Assembly (NCBI RefSeq): GCF_005405465.1
Contig: NZ_BJEC01000009.1
Span: 24,117-88,116, forward strand
From: Weissella thailandensis
GTDB taxonomy: Bacteria; Bacillota; Bacilli; Lactobacillales; Lactobacillaceae
Direction: 5' to 3'
DNA: 64,000 nt
Shown here: positions 1 to 10,086 of the stretch, one piece after another
Layout: each line of letters starts with the position of its first letter
Numbering within the stretch: position 1 is the first letter of the stretch
Position numbers and translations under genes: made by a program
The notes under the pieces: generated by a model
What the model saw: the letters and a program-made list of their open reading frames with translations, nothing else
What the model was told of the DNA's origin: nothing
Databases searched by the model: none

Positions 1-16
1 TATTATTTTAAATAAA

Positions 17-48
17 AAGAGAACTTGTTGATAAAACAAGTTCTCTTA
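17..48 (-). terminator. Intrinsic terminator after yebC
   Basis: A 13-bp inverted repeat (AAGAGAACTTGTT / AACAAGTTCTCTT) is followed, read on the minus strand, by a T-run. It lies just beyond the yebC stop codon and would end that transcript. Confidence 0.8.
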
Positions 49-73
49 ATCGTTTTCGGAAAATAAAACGCCA

Positions 74-796
74 TTATTCAGCTGTTGTAAATACTGCTTG
101 TACGTCTTCATTATCTTCCAATTCAGCAACTAGATTTTCCAATGATTCTTGCTTATCCTCAGGTACAGCCATTGGGTTTTGTGCAATCATTGTTACTTCA
201 TCCATACTGAATTCGTAACCCTTCTCTGCTAAAGCATCACGTACTTCAGGGAATGCCTTAGGATCAGTGTAGATTTCAAATTGATCATCAAACGTCTTCA
301 TGTCATCTGCACCAGCATCTAACATATCTTCCAACAATTGATCCTCATCAATTTCTGTATCTTCATCACGTTCAATTTCAAGATAACCCTTACGGTCGAA
401 TTGGAATGAGACTGAACCTGATGTTCCAAGCTCACCACCAAAGTGCTTGAATGATGAACGTACAGAAGAAGCAGTACGGTTAGTATTATCTGTTAAAGCT
501 TCCACTAAAATAGCAATACCTGCTGGTCCGTATCCTTCATAAGTTAATTCTTGATAATTGGCACCATTGGCTCCAGATGCCTTATCTAAAGCACGTTGGA
601 TATTATCCTTAGGCATGTTTGCTGCCTTAGCCTTATCAACAACTAGTCGTAATCCTGAATTTGTGTCTGGATCTGCACCGCCTGCTTTAGCTGCCGTGTA
701 CAAATCACGAGCTAACTTTTGGAAAATCTTACCACGCTTTGCATCTTGGGCGTTCTTACGTCCTTGGATGTTATGCCATTTACTATGTCCTGACAT
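74..796 (-). CDS. yebC: YebC/PmpR-family protein
   Basis: Cytoplasmic protein of 240 residues, full family length. It opens with the family signature [14 protein letters not shown] and carries the usual middle and acidic C-terminal domains. The family was first described as DNA-binding transcriptional regulators; some members were later linked to relief of ribosome stalling at proline stretches, so the role here is not settled by sequence. The gene stands alone, with a terminator directly downstream and its own start region between it and recD2. Confidence 0.93.
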   Translation of the reverse strand: MSGHSKWHNIQGRKNAQDAKRGKIFQKLARDLYTAAKAGGADPDTNSGLRLVVDKAKAANMPKDNIQRALDKASGANGANYQELTYEGYGPAGIAILVEALTDNTNRTASSVRSSFKHFGGELGTSGSVSFQFDRKGYLEIERDEDTEIDEDQLLEDMLDAGADDMKTFDDQFEIYTDPKAFPEVRDALAEKGYEFSMDEVTMIAQNPMAVPEDKQESLENLVAELEDNEDVQAVFTTAE

Positions 797-873
797 TTCA
801 GAAACCCCTTTTCTATCGAAAATTTATCGTCTTATTCTATCATATAATTGATGCAATGACTAGTTTATTTCAC

Positions 874-3384
874 TCAGACAGACATAAAGTCTGCTGGTGT
901 CAGCCCATCTAACCCAATATTAGGATCAATTTGATGGCTCTCAATCAATTCATTTGTGAGTAGATAATTATCATGTATTGACTTTGGTATTGTTTTTTTA
1001 ATCTCATCATCGGCTACTTCACGTTCTTTTTTCACATGCGAAACAGGCTGCTCAGCCACAGTCGTTGCCGCCACCTCTTGTGGTTCCTTTGGTACTGCCT
1101 GTTGATTAGCATACTGCATAATCCGTGCCTGTAAGGTAGTCTGTCGATCGACGCCAGTGGTTAGGACTGCTTGTTGGTAAGCACTCTCCTGGCCCAATAA
1201 GACTAGCGACTCACTAGCTCTGGTTAAACCAGTGTAAAGCAAGTTTCTTTGTAGCATACGCGAAAAAGCACTCACCAACGGCATAATAACCAACTTATAT
1301 TCCGTTCCTTGTGATTTATGAATGGTCGTCGCATAAGCTAGCGTAAGATGTTGCCAGTTTTCACGGGTATAAATCACTTCACCAGTATCAAACGATACCG
1401 TAATCACATCTTTTTTATCTGTATTCGCTTTATCTTTTGCTAGTAGAATCGTCGAAATATAACCGATATCCCCATTAAAGACATTATTTTCTGGGTCATT
1501 TGTCGTCTGCATGACCTTATCGCCAACCCGAAAATTGAATGTGATTGCCCCATTTTTTACTGAAATAGTTTTCTTTTTACTCGACAGGGGATTAAATATA
1601 TCTTGCGCAATTTCATTCAGATGATTAACACCAGCCTGTGTGCGATACATCGGTGCTAATATTTGCATATCGGCCACAGAATGGCCTTTTTTTTGCCAAC
1701 TCGTAGCAATTTTTTCTACTAGGCTTGGCACCCGTCTTAAATCAGCTGCAAAAAATGATCGATCTAATTTTTGTTCTTTAAAGTCATCTGGTAAGTGACC
1801 GTTTTTAACGTCATTCGCTAAGGAAATAATAGTTGAACCCTTACCTTGGCGATGAATCGTCTCAAGTTCACGATAATTTAGAATGCCACTTGCCAATAAA
1901 TCATAAAAAACGCGTCCTGGACCAACAGATGGTAGTTGATCTTTATCACCAACTAATATGACTTGCATATCAGGCCGTACTGCTGATAATAATGTTGCAA
2001 AGAGCTGTGTATCGACCATCGACATTTCATCAACAACTAATAATTGCCCGGTCAATTCTTCAATATCAACATCATCTAAATTAGCCTCACGACCGGTTAT
2101 ACCCAGTAAATGATGAATTGTGCTAGCAAGCATCCCCGTTGATTCTTGCAATCGCTTAGCTGCCCGGCCAGTTGGCGCGGCTAAATGAATGCCTTGATCG
2201 ATTTCATCAGACTTCATACCATCTTGTCTGAGTAACTTTTTTAACGTTGCAACAACACCACTAATAATCGTCGTTTTCCCGGTTCCTGGTCCACCAGTCA
2301 GAATAAATAATTGGTTAGTTAAAGCCGCGATTATCGCCTCACGTTGGGTTGTATCATATTTAAAATCATTGGCCGATTCAACTTCATCCAAATATTTAAC
2401 AACTTGTTTTCTCGAATAAGTATGCTGTTTTCTTTCAGTTAAATCAACGAGGTGTTTGGCAATTTGATTTTCAGACTCATAAATTTCCCTAATATAGAGG
2501 TAACTACCATCTGCAACAACAATACCTTCTTTAGTCAATGCTAATAGTGCTTGTTTGATTAAATCATCATCCACCACTACCCGTTGTGCACGCTCAAGAA
2601 TTTGCTTTGTGGTAGCTAATAAATCAGGTAATACCATATACGTATCACCGGACTCAAAAGTCTTTAAATTAATAGCAGCGATCACACCCGCATTAACTCG
2701 CCGTTCATCTAATGCATCAATCCCTTGTTGTAATGCAAATTGATCAATTCTTTTAAACGACACCCCATCAATATCGATAACTAATTGATAAGGATTCTTT
2801 TTTAAAATAGTTAACGTCTCTTGTTGATATTTTTGGTAAATCGTTGTTGCTAAATTAGAACCAAAGCCAAAATCATTCAATGCAATTATCGCCCGTTCCA
2901 TACCGTCAGACTTCGCTAATTGGTTAATAATGACCTGTTGCGCTTTTTCTGAAATATCAATGTTTGCTAACACTTTTTCATTATCTAAAATTAGATCAAT
3001 CGCATCCGTTCCTAAAGTATCAACAATTTTCGTTGCGGTTGCTTTACCAATACCGGGAAATTTTTCACTAGAAAAGTAGGCGACTAATCCTGATATTGAA
3101 CTAGCTGCTTGTCGATGATAATTTGTTGCCACAAACTGCACACCATAGCGGGGATGTTCTTTCAGCTGTCCTTTAAACTCATAACTGGCACCTATTTGAA
3201 TATCGCCAAAGTTGCCAGTAACTGTCATTTCATCATCATCAAATTCAAAATTTTTTCCCACGATGGTAATCCGCAACACCTTATAAAAAGAATTTTGCGC
3301 CGAAAAAACGATATTCGCAACTTGACCGATAACCGTTGGCTCGGTCGTTTCATCCGCCAAAAGATCAGTTTGAGTTTCGCTCAT
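874..3384 (-). CDS. recD2: RecD2-type ATP-dependent DNA helicase
   Basis: Superfamily 1 5'-3' helicase of the RecBC-independent RecD2 type, about 836 residues. An N-terminal OB-like/HhH region precedes the motor. Walker A GGPGTGKTT is near residue 365, Walker B LLVVDEMSMVD near 448, and TIHKSQGTE of the UvrD_C_2 domain near 688. I prefer the ATG at 3384 over the GTG one codon upstream because GGGGAG lies 8 bases before it. The 5' end overlaps the 3' end of the TPR gene by about 20 bases, so the two are probably co-transcribed. The protein contains no cysteine. Likely role: DNA repair or replication-fork maintenance. Confidence 0.93.
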   Translation of the reverse strand: MSETQTDLLADETTEPTVIGQVANIVFSAQNSFYKVLRITIVGKNFEFDDDEMTVTGNFGDIQIGASYEFKGQLKEHPRYGVQFVATNYHRQAASSISGLVAYFSSEKFPGIGKATATKIVDTLGTDAIDLILDNEKVLANIDISEKAQQVIINQLAKSDGMERAIIALNDFGFGSNLATTIYQKYQQETLTILKKNPYQLVIDIDGVSFKRIDQFALQQGIDALDERRVNAGVIAAINLKTFESGDTYMVLPDLLATTKQILERAQRVVVDDDLIKQALLALTKEGIVVADGSYLYIREIYESENQIAKHLVDLTERKQHTYSRKQVVKYLDEVESANDFKYDTTQREAIIAALTNQLFILTGGPGTGKTTIISGVVATLKKLLRQDGMKSDEIDQGIHLAAPTGRAAKRLQESTGMLASTIHHLLGITGREANLDDVDIEELTGQLLVVDEMSMVDTQLFATLLSAVRPDMQVILVGDKDQLPSVGPGRVFYDLLASGILNYRELETIHRQGKGSTIISLANDVKNGHLPDDFKEQKLDRSFFAADLRRVPSLVEKIATSWQKKGHSVADMQILAPMYRTQAGVNHLNEIAQDIFNPLSSKKKTISVKNGAITFNFRVGDKVMQTTNDPENNVFNGDIGYISTILLAKDKANTDKKDVITVSFDTGEVIYTRENWQHLTLAYATTIHKSQGTEYKLVIMPLVSAFSRMLQRNLLYTGLTRASESLVLLGQESAYQQAVLTTGVDRQTTLQARIMQYANQQAVPKEPQEVAATTVAEQPVSHVKKEREVADDEIKKTIPKSIHDNYLLTNELIESHQIDPNIGLDGLTPADFMSV

Positions 3385-4033
3385 CACTTGTGCTCCCCAA
3401 CATTACCTTGATTAAATCATCTAAACGACCAGCATCTGCTTGATATTGTTTTGGATTTATATTTTGAGCAGCCTGTAACCATTGATTATCCTGCTCATTC
3501 AAAGCTTCAGCCACGACACCTCGCCCAAAATTTGCTGAATAATTGGCATGATTTATTGCGAGTGCTGCATCAAAAGCTTCTCGTGCTGCTTTACTATCAC
3601 CTAAACTCAACCAAATGTTGCCCAACAAAACCTGTGCACTTAAATCTTGGTTATCTTGTTGAACAGCTGTTAGCGCGAAAGCAAGTGCCTGTTTAAATTT
3701 GTTTTGTGCGTAAAAACTTTGTGCCTGCATCATGATGGCATCATACTTTAATTTTTCATCTGTAATCTTATTGAAAAAGCTGGTTGCACGCGTGTAATCA
3801 GCCGCTGTGTAATAAACATTACCAGTTGCATAAAACAGCTCTTGTTGCGCATCTGCATTGTCTTTAAAGATAGACAAACTTTTTAACGCTAAATCTTCCG
3901 CTTTAACCAAGCTGTTAGTGACTGTTAAAACATTTACTAAATCAACATAAGCTTGCCAATGATCAGGATGCTCAGTGATATCCTTAACCAACTGTTTGAT
4001 ATCTTTTTGAACTTCATCATCTATTTTAGCCAT
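3365..4033 (-). CDS. Tetratricopeptide-repeat protein
   Basis: A 222-residue soluble protein made almost wholly of TPR-like helix pairs; the A..LLGNIWLSLGDSKAAREAFDAAL type of repeat is clear near the middle. No catalytic domain or signal peptide is visible. It sits between a histidine phosphatase and recD2, overlapping the latter; TPR proteins in this position next to recD2 are common in Lactobacillales. Probably a protein-interaction scaffold; the partner is unknown. Confidence 0.8.
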   Translation of the reverse strand: MAKIDDEVQKDIKQLVKDITEHPDHWQAYVDLVNVLTVTNSLVKAEDLALKSLSIFKDNADAQQELFYATGNVYYTAADYTRATSFFNKITDEKLKYDAIMMQAQSFYAQNKFKQALAFALTAVQQDNQDLSAQVLLGNIWLSLGDSKAAREAFDAALAINHANYSANFGRGVVAEALNEQDNQWLQAAQNINPKQYQADAGRLDDLIKVMLGSTSDERNSN

Positions 4034-4048
4034 TTTCCCCTACCTAAT

Positions 4049-4711
4049 CTAAATTGTATTTGATACATTAGCGGATACATTCAAATAACTTGTGTCATTT
4101 CGAATTAATTCCTTAAACTTAACACCATCATTCGTCTCTAGTACTGAGGTACTCGTATTTCCTAATCCACCGCGGTCACGTAAGTTCGCTAATGGAATGT
4201 CTAATAAGCCCCCCATTCCTGCCGTAAGGGCTGCGCCATGACTAAAGAATATTAAGTTTACATCAGGACCACCATATGCCTGAACAGCATAATAAACTGC
4301 CTTTCTAAAGCGTTCTTGAACATCCTCAAATGTTTCTGATCCTGGTACCTGACTAGCATCAAATTTTTCTGGGTGATGCCGTGATGCCTCATACATAGCT
4401 AGCCAATCCTGTTTAACTTCTTGAAACGTCAAACCTTCCCAAATGCCAAATGAAAACTCCTTTAACCCATCCAAAACGGTTAATTCTGGTTGGTCGTCCA
4501 TATAAGCAATTGTTTGTTCGGCTGTATCCATCGCCCGTTTAATCGGGCTCGTAAAAGCATGGGCAAAACTAATATCACTGAGAAAGTCACCCAATTCAGC
4601 AATTTGAGCCACTGACTCAGGTAATAATGGTGAATCGCCGCCGGAACCTTGAAAACGCCCTTCAGCATTCCACACAGTCTTTCCGTGGCGGATAAAATAT
4701 AATTTCGTCAT
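4049..4711 (-). CDS. Histidine phosphatase family (phosphoglycerate mutase-like)
   Basis: Histidine-phosphatase fold of about 220 residues. The catalytic FIRHGKTVWN is at residues 6-15 and the second catalytic histidine is in FFSHGAAL near residue 158. Start taken at the ATG at 4711, with GGAG 9 bases upstream; an upstream TTG would add five residues. Members include cofactor-dependent phosphoglycerate mutases and broad phosphatases; size and motifs do not separate these, so substrate is left open. It lies 15 bases before the TPR-recD2 pair and probably heads that operon. Confidence 0.85.
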   Translation of the reverse strand: MTKLYFIRHGKTVWNAEGRFQGSGGDSPLLPESVAQIAELGDFLSDISFAHAFTSPIKRAMDTAEQTIAYMDDQPELTVLDGLKEFSFGIWEGLTFQEVKQDWLAMYEASRHHPEKFDASQVPGSETFEDVQERFRKAVYYAVQAYGGPDVNLIFFSHGAALTAGMGGLLDIPLANLRDRGGLGNTSTSVLETNDGVKFKELIRNDTSYLNVSANVSNTI

Positions 4712-4763
4712 GCAGTGATTCTCCAATCCATTTTAAGTAGTTACTATCCATTATAATCAAAAA

Positions 4764-4798
4764 AAGAGGTTGGGACAAAACAAATGTCCCAACCTCCA
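4764..4798 (-). terminator. GGTTGGGAC-type terminator hairpin after ileS
   Basis: GAGGTTGGGAC pairs with GTCCCAACCTC and is followed on the minus strand by a long T-run. It closes the ileS transcript. The same stem sequence recurs at other gene ends in this window. Confidence 0.88.
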
Positions 4799-4823
4799 TA
4801 TGCTTAAAACGCATTAATGATAC

Positions 4824-7616
4824 TTATTCTAAACCTTCTGTTAATGCTTCTGGGAAGTATTCACGGACGATTTCTGCCTCATGTGCTGATAACATTGGGA
4901 AATCTTTATCTGTTCCCAAGTCAGTATGGTACATTCTATCTCGTGGTGAAACCTCACCAACGGCATGCGCTACTTGAATCTTATAACCGTCGTATTCAAT
5001 AACATCTGCAGGCGCATCTGCCGCATTAGCGAGATGCAACTGAGATACGAGCAATAATACTCGGATATCTTGATTCAATGATGTCACTACTTGTTCCTGT
5101 TCAGGGGTCAAGTACAACGTTAAGGCAGCCTCAGCTGGCTTACCAATCAACTTAGCGTTACGAGCCTCTTCCAAAGCTTTATTCGTGGCATTACGTAATG
5201 TCTTAAACGAAGTCCAATTTTCGAATAAGGCTTTGGTATCACCCAAATCTTCTGTCTCTGGCATATCAGTTAAGTAAGCAAAGTCCTCTGTCTCATATGG
5301 CAAATACTCAAAGATTTCTTCCGCTGTATGTGGCAAAATTGGCAACATTAACTTGTCCAAGCCAACGACAATCTTGTACAAAACGGTTTGTAGCGAACGA
5401 CGCAAATGTCCATCTGGTGCTTCAACATACAAAATGTCTTTAGCAAAATCCAAATAAAAGGCTGACAAATCAACGTTAATAAAGTTAACTAATAATTTAT
5501 GCACTGCTTGGAAATCATAGGTATCATAAGCTGCTTTTAGCTCCCCCACCAACTGGTTAAAGCGTGCATAGAAGTATTGATCAACTGGTGTTAAGTCGTC
5601 ATATGCAATCGCATCTTCATTAGGATTAAAATCAGTTGTATTAGCTAACAAGAAACGCATCGTATTACGAATCTTACGGTAGGTTTCTGAGGTCTGTGAC
5701 AAGATGTCCATTGATACACGTACGTCAGCAGACGTATCCACTGTTGATACCCATAGACGAATGATTTCAGCACCCATCTTCTTGATAACTTCATTTGGAT
5801 CAATGATATTACCAATTGATTTTGACATCTTTTCACCATTACCGTCTAAGGTGAATCCTTGTGAAACAACTTCCTTATAGGGTGCCTTACCAGTGACCGC
5901 TACTGATGTAATCAATGAAGAGTTAAACCAACCACGGTATTGATCAGAACCTTCCAAAACCATTGTTTCTGGGAATTCTAGCTCTGGTCGAGTTGCCATA
6001 ACTCCTTGATGTGAACTACCAGAATCAAACCAAACATCCATGATATCTGTTTCCTTGGTAAATTCTCCATTAGGTGAATGTTCATTCGTATAACCTTCAG
6101 GCAATAAATCTTTGGCCTCACGCTCAAACCATACTGTTGAACCATGTTCAGCCACTAAATCAGCAACATGATCGATGACATCAACATCAATAATGGCCGT
6201 ACCATCTTCGGCATAGAAAATTGGTAGTGGTACACCCCAGACACGTTGACGAGAAATAACCCAATCGCCACGATCGCGAATCATGTTGTACAGACGCTTC
6301 TTACCCCATGCAGGCTTGAAAGTCACTTCATCTAATGCGTCCAAAATCTCTTGACGGAAACCATCAATTGATGCAAACCATTGTGGGACAGCTCGGAAAA
6401 TAATAGGTTTCTTCGTACGCCAATCAAATGGGTAGCTGTGTGTAATAGGCTCAGACTGCACGAGGGCATCAACATCTCTTAACTTCTGCAATGATACCTC
6501 ATTAGCATCTTCATAGAATACACCATCGAAATCTTCACCAGCTTCGGCCGTTAAGTATCCACGATCATCAACATTCATAATTGGTTTGATATCGTAACGC
6601 TTACCAGTCATAAAGTCATCTTCACCAAAGCCAGGAGCGGTATGAACCAAACCTGTTCCAGTGTCGTCGGTTACATAATCAGCCAAAACAACCAAAATAT
6701 CACGATCGATATAAGGATGCTTTGTCACTATGTATTCAAGATCTTTACCTTCAAAAGTTGCCAAAATTTCTGGCTCTTCCCAGCCAAACTTCTCTGACAA
6801 TGTTGTTAGTAATGATTCAGCAACTAGATACTTCTTGTCTACATTCTTTGGTTGCACTTGAACATATTTAAAATCAGGATGAACAGCCAACGCCTGTGAA
6901 GCAGGTACTGTCCATGGTGTCGTTGTCCAAGCAACTAGATAGGTATCTTCACCTAGTAGTCCTTTACCATCTTTGACTTGTTCAGAAATAAATGCTGACT
7001 CTGACGTTACATCATGATATTCAATTTCAGCCATGGCCAAAGCTGATTCTGATGACCATGACCAAAAGACTGGTTTCTTACCACGGAAAATCAAATCGCG
7101 CTTTGCCATACTACCAAACACACGAAGCTGTGCAGCTTCAAAAGAAGGTTGCAAAGTTAAATATGGGTTATCCCAATCACCAGATACTCCCAAACGCTTG
7201 AAATCAGCCATTTGTTTCTTAACTTGCTTATGAGCAAACTCATCAGCCATCTTACGCCAAATAACTGGGCCAACCTTCTTACGATCTTTACCAGCCTTTG
7301 TTAATTGTTGCTCAATGGGTAACCCATGAGTATCCCATCCTGGAACATATGGTGCATAATAGCCATTCATAGACTTATAACGTACAATGATATCCTTTGA
7401 AATCTTATTCATTGCATGACCAATATGAATATTACCATTGGCGTATGGTGGTCCATCATGTAGCATAAATGATGGCTTACCTGAATTTAATTTTTGACGA
7501 CGTTCATAGACTTTATTTTCAAACCAAATATTTTCGCGTTGTAACTCTGTTTGTGGTAAATTACCACGCATTGGAAACTTGGTTTTACCAAGATTTAATG
7601 TTTTCTTGATTTTCAT
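4824..7616 (-). CDS. ileS: Isoleucyl-tRNA synthetase, zinc ligands absent
   Basis: Class Ia synthetase that charges tRNA-Ile in the cytoplasm. It has 930 residues, normal family length. The HIGH motif is in [11 protein letters not shown] near residue 60, an editing (CP1) domain follows, and KMSKS is in [10 protein letters not shown] near 597. The C-terminal region that normally forms a Cys4 zinc finger is present as [15 protein letters not shown]...LSAHEAEIV with every cysteine replaced, and the whole protein has no cysteine. The gene is monocistronic, with its own promoter, T-box leader and terminator. Confidence 0.96.
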   Translation of the reverse strand: MKIKKTLNLGKTKFPMRGNLPQTELQRENIWFENKVYERRQKLNSGKPSFMLHDGPPYANGNIHIGHAMNKISKDIIVRYKSMNGYYAPYVPGWDTHGLPIEQQLTKAGKDRKKVGPVIWRKMADEFAHKQVKKQMADFKRLGVSGDWDNPYLTLQPSFEAAQLRVFGSMAKRDLIFRGKKPVFWSWSSESALAMAEIEYHDVTSESAFISEQVKDGKGLLGEDTYLVAWTTTPWTVPASQALAVHPDFKYVQVQPKNVDKKYLVAESLLTTLSEKFGWEEPEILATFEGKDLEYIVTKHPYIDRDILVVLADYVTDDTGTGLVHTAPGFGEDDFMTGKRYDIKPIMNVDDRGYLTAEAGEDFDGVFYEDANEVSLQKLRDVDALVQSEPITHSYPFDWRTKKPIIFRAVPQWFASIDGFRQEILDALDEVTFKPAWGKKRLYNMIRDRGDWVISRQRVWGVPLPIFYAEDGTAIIDVDVIDHVADLVAEHGSTVWFEREAKDLLPEGYTNEHSPNGEFTKETDIMDVWFDSGSSHQGVMATRPELEFPETMVLEGSDQYRGWFNSSLITSVAVTGKAPYKEVVSQGFTLDGNGEKMSKSIGNIIDPNEVIKKMGAEIIRLWVSTVDTSADVRVSMDILSQTSETYRKIRNTMRFLLANTTDFNPNEDAIAYDDLTPVDQYFYARFNQLVGELKAAYDTYDFQAVHKLLVNFINVDLSAFYLDFAKDILYVEAPDGHLRRSLQTVLYKIVVGLDKLMLPILPHTAEEIFEYLPYETEDFAYLTDMPETEDLGDTKALFENWTSFKTLRNATNKALEEARNAKLIGKPAEAALTLYLTPEQEQVVTSLNQDIRVLLLVSQLHLANAADAPADVIEYDGYKIQVAHAVGEVSPRDRMYHTDLGTDKDFPMLSAHEAEIVREYFPEALTEGLE

Positions 7617-7671
7617 AAGTTTTTCCTTTCCTCAACCCATTGTTGATTACCAATCAATAAGTTGGTAACAA

Positions 7672-7882
7672 AAAACCCGCATCAGTCATTTTTGACTAAT
7701 GCGGGACGTTTTTAACCGTGGTACCACCCGAATTCACAATTTAACCTAATAAATTGCCTCTTCAAAATGTATGTGTACTGTTTTTCTGCTGATAGGTATA
7801 CTTCGTTACTATCTTAGGCTCACACCATCTCCTAAGTCGCTGGTTAGAATAAACTATACTTTTTGGTCAGAAACTTTATGCT
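7672..7882 (-). promoter_or_regulatory. T-box leader of ileS
   Basis: The minus strand carries the T-box core GGGTGGTACCACGG (about 7718-7735). An AG-bulge/GGUG distal stem-loop (GCGACTTAGGAGATGGTG) lies about 100 bases upstream, a stem III hairpin (CAATTTA/TAAATTG) between them, and a strong terminator (CCCGCATTAGTCA/TGACTGATGCGGG then T-run) after. UGGU pairs with a tRNA having A73, as tRNA-Ile does. An ATC triplet lies just before the 3' strand of the base stem TTTCTG/CAGAAA, in a position suitable for the Ile specifier. Stem II appears to be missing. Expected action: uncharged tRNA-Ile stabilises antitermination. Confidence 0.92.
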
Positions 7883-7886
7883 ATCT

Positions 7887-7915
7887 ATAATAACTAATTA
7901 GTTATCCTTATTCAA
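7887..7915 (-). promoter_or_regulatory. ileS promoter overlapping the 3' end of divIVA
   Basis: TTGAAT (7910-7915) and TATTAT (7887-7892) are separated by exactly 17 bases. The -35 box lies inside the last codons of divIVA, so ileS is uncoupled from the division cluster even though it follows closely on the same strand. Confidence 0.75.
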
Positions 7916-8539
7916 GAAATTTTCTGAATCTTCACTTGATTCTGGGAAAATAACAACTGTATCGGCATCATCTTCCGAAACAGCTTCAGAAGCAGGCTCA
8001 GGCTCAGAACCAGCTACTGCTGATGGCTCTTGATATGAAGCAGGTTGTTGGAATGCGGCCCATTCATCAGTTTGCACCATATCCAATTGCGCTTGTAGCA
8101 TACCTTCAATTTTTGCCTTGAAAGCACCCATTTCCTTATCCAAGCCTTCTTTTTCAGCAACTAGTGCTTCATTTTTGTTTTGTGAATCAGTCAATAGCGC
8201 ATTTGCCTTTGCATTTGCCTCCATCACAATCTTTTGTGCTTCAGTTTGTGCTTGTTGCAATGTTGCTTCGGCTTCAGCCTCAGTTTGCTTCTTCAAACGG
8301 TCAGCAGCCTCTTGGGCAATTAAGATAGATGAATTTACTGATTGTTTCATCTCCTCAACTTGCTTAGCATTTGCATCAGCTTCTGCCAATTGCGTCTTCA
8401 ATGTTTGATTTTCTTGCATCAAAGCATCATAATCTGTCACAATTTGATCCAAAAAGTCAGAAACCTCTGCTTTGTCATACCATTTGCTGCGACTTGTCGT
8501 GAATTCTTTTGCATGTATTTCTTGTGGGGTCAATGCCAT
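7898..8539 (-). CDS. divIVA: DivIVA cell-division protein
   Basis: 213 residues. The N-terminal membrane-binding region contains LTPQEIHAKEFTTSRSKWYDKAEVSDFLDQI. A long coiled coil of about residues 35-150, rich in A, E, K and Q, follows. The tail is acidic and serine-rich (SEPEPASEAVSEDDADTVV). DivIVA marks septa and poles by binding curved membrane. It is the last gene of the division cluster, 14 bases after ylmH. Confidence 0.95.
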   Translation of the reverse strand: MALTPQEIHAKEFTTSRSKWYDKAEVSDFLDQIVTDYDALMQENQTLKTQLAEADANAKQVEEMKQSVNSSILIAQEAADRLKKQTEAEAEATLQQAQTEAQKIVMEANAKANALLTDSQNKNEALVAEKEGLDKEMGAFKAKIEGMLQAQLDMVQTDEWAAFQQPASYQEPSAVAGSEPEPASEAVSEDDADTVVIFPESSEDSENFLNKDN

Positions 8540-8553
8540 GAGATTTCTCCAAT

Positions 8554-9339
8554 CTATTTTTTAATAACGGCCATTGTTATTCGCCATTTATTTTTTTTAG
8601 TTAAACCATTAAGTTCGTCAATTTTCAAACGACCATACTGTCGTACCGAAACCAAATCGTTAACAGCTAGGACATAATCAGGCTTATTAATATCAGTCCA
8701 ATTAACTCGTACTAAATCATGTTCAATCATCTGCTTCGCATGGTTCCTAGAAATATTATACCCATTTGCGACGATACTATCTAGTCGTAAAGAACTCACC
8801 GTTGTATTAATGATTGTCCATTCATTATCAACCACAGTAATGTGGTCACCCGTCACTTCTTTAAAGCGGACTTTCGCCTTACCAATGTGATCTAGCTGTT
8901 GTAAAATAAATGTCCCTATCGCCTTAGTGGCGACAAAATACCACGTTTCATTCTCACCCTTAATAATATCACCAATACTTTGCCGTGCAATACCATTATG
9001 CATGAAAGTACCTAAAATTGTACTATGATGTAACGTTGTAAATTTTTCAGGATACTTAATTTGAATAACCTTTAAATCAAAGTCGTCTAATACTGGCACA
9101 TAATAGTTTGGTGCAATCAATAATCGTTGATTTTCGGCATTCGGATATCCGCCATATTGAAATACTTTTAAATCATCCTGCTGATTGACCAAAGTTGTTA
9201 GAATATAAATTTCTCTTGGGTTCAAAAAATTCGTCAAGACTGGACTATATTCATCCAATACCTGACGAACCAAGCCTTCCGCTGAATTAAGAAACGTGGC
9301 TTCATTAGGGCGGAAATGTTGTGCTACATTATCAACCAT
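8554..9339 (-). CDS. ylmH: YlmH-family RNA-binding protein (S4 domain)
   Basis: 261 residues. A C-terminal S4 RNA-binding domain is recognisable in RLDSIVANGYNISRNHAKQM and VRVNWTDINKPDYVLAVNDLVSVR (about 183-240). The N-terminal two thirds match the YlmH family. Homologues bind ribosomes or 50S-peptidyl-tRNA complexes and are implicated in ribosome rescue; older work linked them to division because of their dcw position. It lies between yggT and divIVA with gaps under 15 bases. Confidence 0.92.
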   Translation of the reverse strand: MVDNVAQHFRPNEATFLNSAEGLVRQVLDEYSPVLTNFLNPREIYILTTLVNQQDDLKVFQYGGYPNAENQRLLIAPNYYVPVLDDFDLKVIQIKYPEKFTTLHHSTILGTFMHNGIARQSIGDIIKGENETWYFVATKAIGTFILQQLDHIGKAKVRFKEVTGDHITVVDNEWTIINTTVSSLRLDSIVANGYNISRNHAKQMIEHDLVRVNWTDINKPDYVLAVNDLVSVRQYGRLKIDELNGLTKKNKWRITMAVIKK

Positions 9340-9347
9340 AATCTTCT

Positions 9348-9611
9348 CTATATCATTGTTCGAGCAATTGCTTGCAATCCCATTTCAGCTGCTTGCAATA
9401 GAATCAACCCAACTAAAGGCGTTAAATCGATAATACCAATAGTTGGTATAAATCGTCGCAATGGGTTCAAAATCAAACCTGATATTCGACCAAGTAATTG
9501 ACCAAATGATGAATGTTGTGCCCCGGGTAACCAAGACATCAACACCCAAATAACGATGACAAATTCTAATGCTCGGAGTAGCAAATTTAATAATCCAAGG
9601 ATTGTTAACAT
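9348..9611 (-). CDS. YggT-family membrane protein
   Basis: 87 residues with two hydrophobic segments: residues 1-25 (LTILGLLNLLLRALEFVIVIWVLMSW) and about 60-82. The connecting loop holds the family motif around LPGAQHSSFGQLLGRISGLILNPLRRFIP. Function is not known in detail; the gene is conserved between sepF and ylmH in Gram-positive bacteria, as here. Confidence 0.9.
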   Translation of the reverse strand: MLTILGLLNLLLRALEFVIVIWVLMSWLPGAQHSSFGQLLGRISGLILNPLRRFIPTIGIIDLTPLVGLILLQAAEMGLQAIARTMI

Positions 9612-9622
9612 ATTACCACCTA

Positions 9623-10075
9623 TTAATTAAATTGTTGTCCGAGATTCTGGGAAATTGTTCCTGAAATCTCGAAGTTATGCGGGGTTGCTAAAAATATGCG
9701 TTCACCAACTCGCTCAATCGTACCGTCAACTGCAAATGCCGTGCCACCAAGGTAATCTAAAATACGCTTACCAGTGTTTTCATCGATTGATCCTAAATTA
9801 ACGATAACCGCTTCACCGCCAAGTAACTGGGTAGCAATCGTTTGGGCATCTGCATATGTACGTGGCTCGTACAAAGCTATCTTAGCTGGATCATCTCTTG
9901 ATCCATCCATTTTGAGAACATTTGCACGTCGCTCATTTGTTGGACGAGTGGCATTGTTATTTGATTCTGTGAAGTTTGTTGATTTTTGGTCTTCCTGACT
10001 ATTTTCTGAATCATCGTCTTCATAATAATAGTTATCATCAACACCAAAAATATAATCTTTAAACTTAAATGCCAT
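9623..10075 (-). CDS. sepF: SepF septum-site protein
   Basis: 150 residues. A short N-terminal amphipathic helix (AFKFKDYIFGV) suits membrane attachment, followed by an acidic linker rich in D, E and N. The C-terminal SepF domain contains EPRTYADAQTIATQLLGGEAVIVNLGSID. SepF anchors and aligns FtsZ filaments at the division site. It directly follows ftsZ with an 11-base gap. Confidence 0.95.
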   Translation of the reverse strand: MAFKFKDYIFGVDDNYYYEDDDSENSQEDQKSTNFTESNNNATRPTNERRANVLKMDGSRDDPAKIALYEPRTYADAQTIATQLLGGEAVIVNLGSIDENTGKRILDYLGGTAFAVDGTIERVGERIFLATPHNFEISGTISQNLGQQFN

Positions 10076-10086
10076 GACCAGTCTCC

